Assembly: GCA_002315235.1 (NCBI GenBank)
Contig: DCGK01000074.1
Location: 1-15,592, forward strand
Reading direction: 5' to 3'
Length of the DNA: 15,592 nt
Origin: Ruminococcus sp. UBA1780
GTDB lineage: Bacteria; Bacillota; Clostridia; Oscillospirales; Ruminococcaceae
The notes beneath the pieces were generated by a model. The model saw only the letters and a program-made list of their open reading frames with translations, was not told where the DNA came from and did no database searches. The position numbers were made by a program, and so were the translations under genes. Every line of letters begins with the position of its first letter. Positions within the stretch are counted from its first letter, which is position 1. This document shows, in pieces, positions 15,275-15,592 of the stretch.

Positions 15275-15285
15275 TAACAATGCAT

Positions 15286-15334
15286 AAAAAACAGCACATC
15301 AAAGTTACATCAGACGTGTTTCTTTGATGTGCTG
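15286..15334 (-). terminator. Intrinsic terminator of the gene at the right edge
   Basis: CAGCACATCAAAG (15292-15304) pairs perfectly with CTTTGATGTGCTG (15322-15334) in a 13-bp stem. On the minus strand six T (15291-15286) follow. It lies 38 bases after the stop of the partial gene. Confidence 0.88.
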
Positions 15335-15372
15335 AATGCTATTCTGGTGTCAGTTGCCTGACAGACCGTGAA

Positions 15373-15592
15373 TTACTTAATTTCAGGTGAGCTGTCTTCA
15401 GAAGTCTGAGCGTCTGCTTCATTGATTTCAGGGGATTTTTCATCTGAAATCTTAACTTCTTCAGCAGCTTCGGATGCTGATTCTTCAGACTTTGTGTTTT
15501 CTGCAGTTTCAGCAGGTTCTTCTGCTCTGTCTTCTGCAGGAGCAGCTTCAGCTGCCGGTGAAGGAGCAGATGTTTCGGCTGCAGCAACTGCC
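15373..15592 (-). CDS. C-terminal tail of an acidic Ala/Glu/Pro-rich protein, 5' end outside the window
   Basis: The last 72 codons and a TAA (15375-15373) are visible. The tail is low-complexity and strongly acidic (for example PAEDRAEEPAETAEN and EEVKISDEKSPEIN, ending SSPEIK), with no cysteine, aromatic residues or membrane segment. The codon use and the terminator placed just after the stop support this frame over the overlapping Leu/Lys/Gln-rich frame that ends at 15339. The family cannot be identified from this tail alone; such extensions occur on ribosome-associated, envelope or chaperone proteins. Confidence 0.7.
   Translation of the reverse strand, partial: AVAAAETSAPSPAAEAAPAEDRAEEPAETAENTKSEESASEAAEEVKISDEKSPEINEADAQTSEDSSPEIK

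Noticed and set aside
15339..15587. Leu/Lys/Gln-rich minus-strand frame
   Set aside because: It is a shifted reading of the Ala/Glu-rich tail ending at 15373. It has no ribosome site and an implausible composition, and the true frame is open to the window edge.

Overview
The window looks like a chromosomal segment from a plant-fibre-degrading Clostridia of the Ruminococcus type (R. flavefaciens, R. albus or R. champanellensis relatives). The reasons are two type I dockerin modules with intact calcium loops, BspA-type leucine-rich-repeat (LRR) surface proteins, Thr/Pro/Glu linkers, a GH5 cellulase, a modular pectate lyase, an AT-rich base composition and strong GGAGG ribosome sites. The species call is an inference.

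Layout. Bases 1-2010 (minus strand) hold the N-terminal 670 codons of a secreted LRR protein that leaves the window inside a repetitive Thr-rich linker. After a 437-base divergent intergenic region comes a plus-strand group: a GtrA-family membrane protein, an FAD-dependent oxidoreductase resembling UDP-galactopyranose mutase, and a secreted LRR protein with a C-terminal dockerin (4512-6459). The last gene is split by a one-base frameshift in a run of nine T. A shared terminator separates it from a truncated Rpn-family (PD-(D/E)XK 'transposase-like') remnant and a DUF4143 AAA ATPase, both on the minus strand. The ATPase is divergent from a membrane-anchored S41 peptidase. Two exact 22-base direct repeats lie between them, beside a perfect consensus promoter. 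The right third is all minus strand: a GH5 lipoprotein endoglucanase, a water-type aquaporin, a dockerin-bearing pectate lyase with an unassigned accessory domain, and the acidic Ala/Glu-rich C-terminus of a further protein.

How the genes fit together. The pectate lyase and the LRR-dockerin protein are predicted cellulosome subunits that would dock to cohesins on a scaffoldin. The GH5 enzyme is instead tethered to the membrane by a lipid. The GtrA/oxidoreductase pair suggests cell-surface glycan work. Most genes appear to be separate transcription units with recognisable terminators. I see no rRNA, tRNA, CRISPR array or complete insertion sequence. I find no clear novel multi-gene system. The most notable items are the homopolymer frameshift that separates LRR from dockerin, the direct-repeat pair at 8809-8862, the intragenic hairpin in the gtrA-like gene, and the truncated Rpn fragment.
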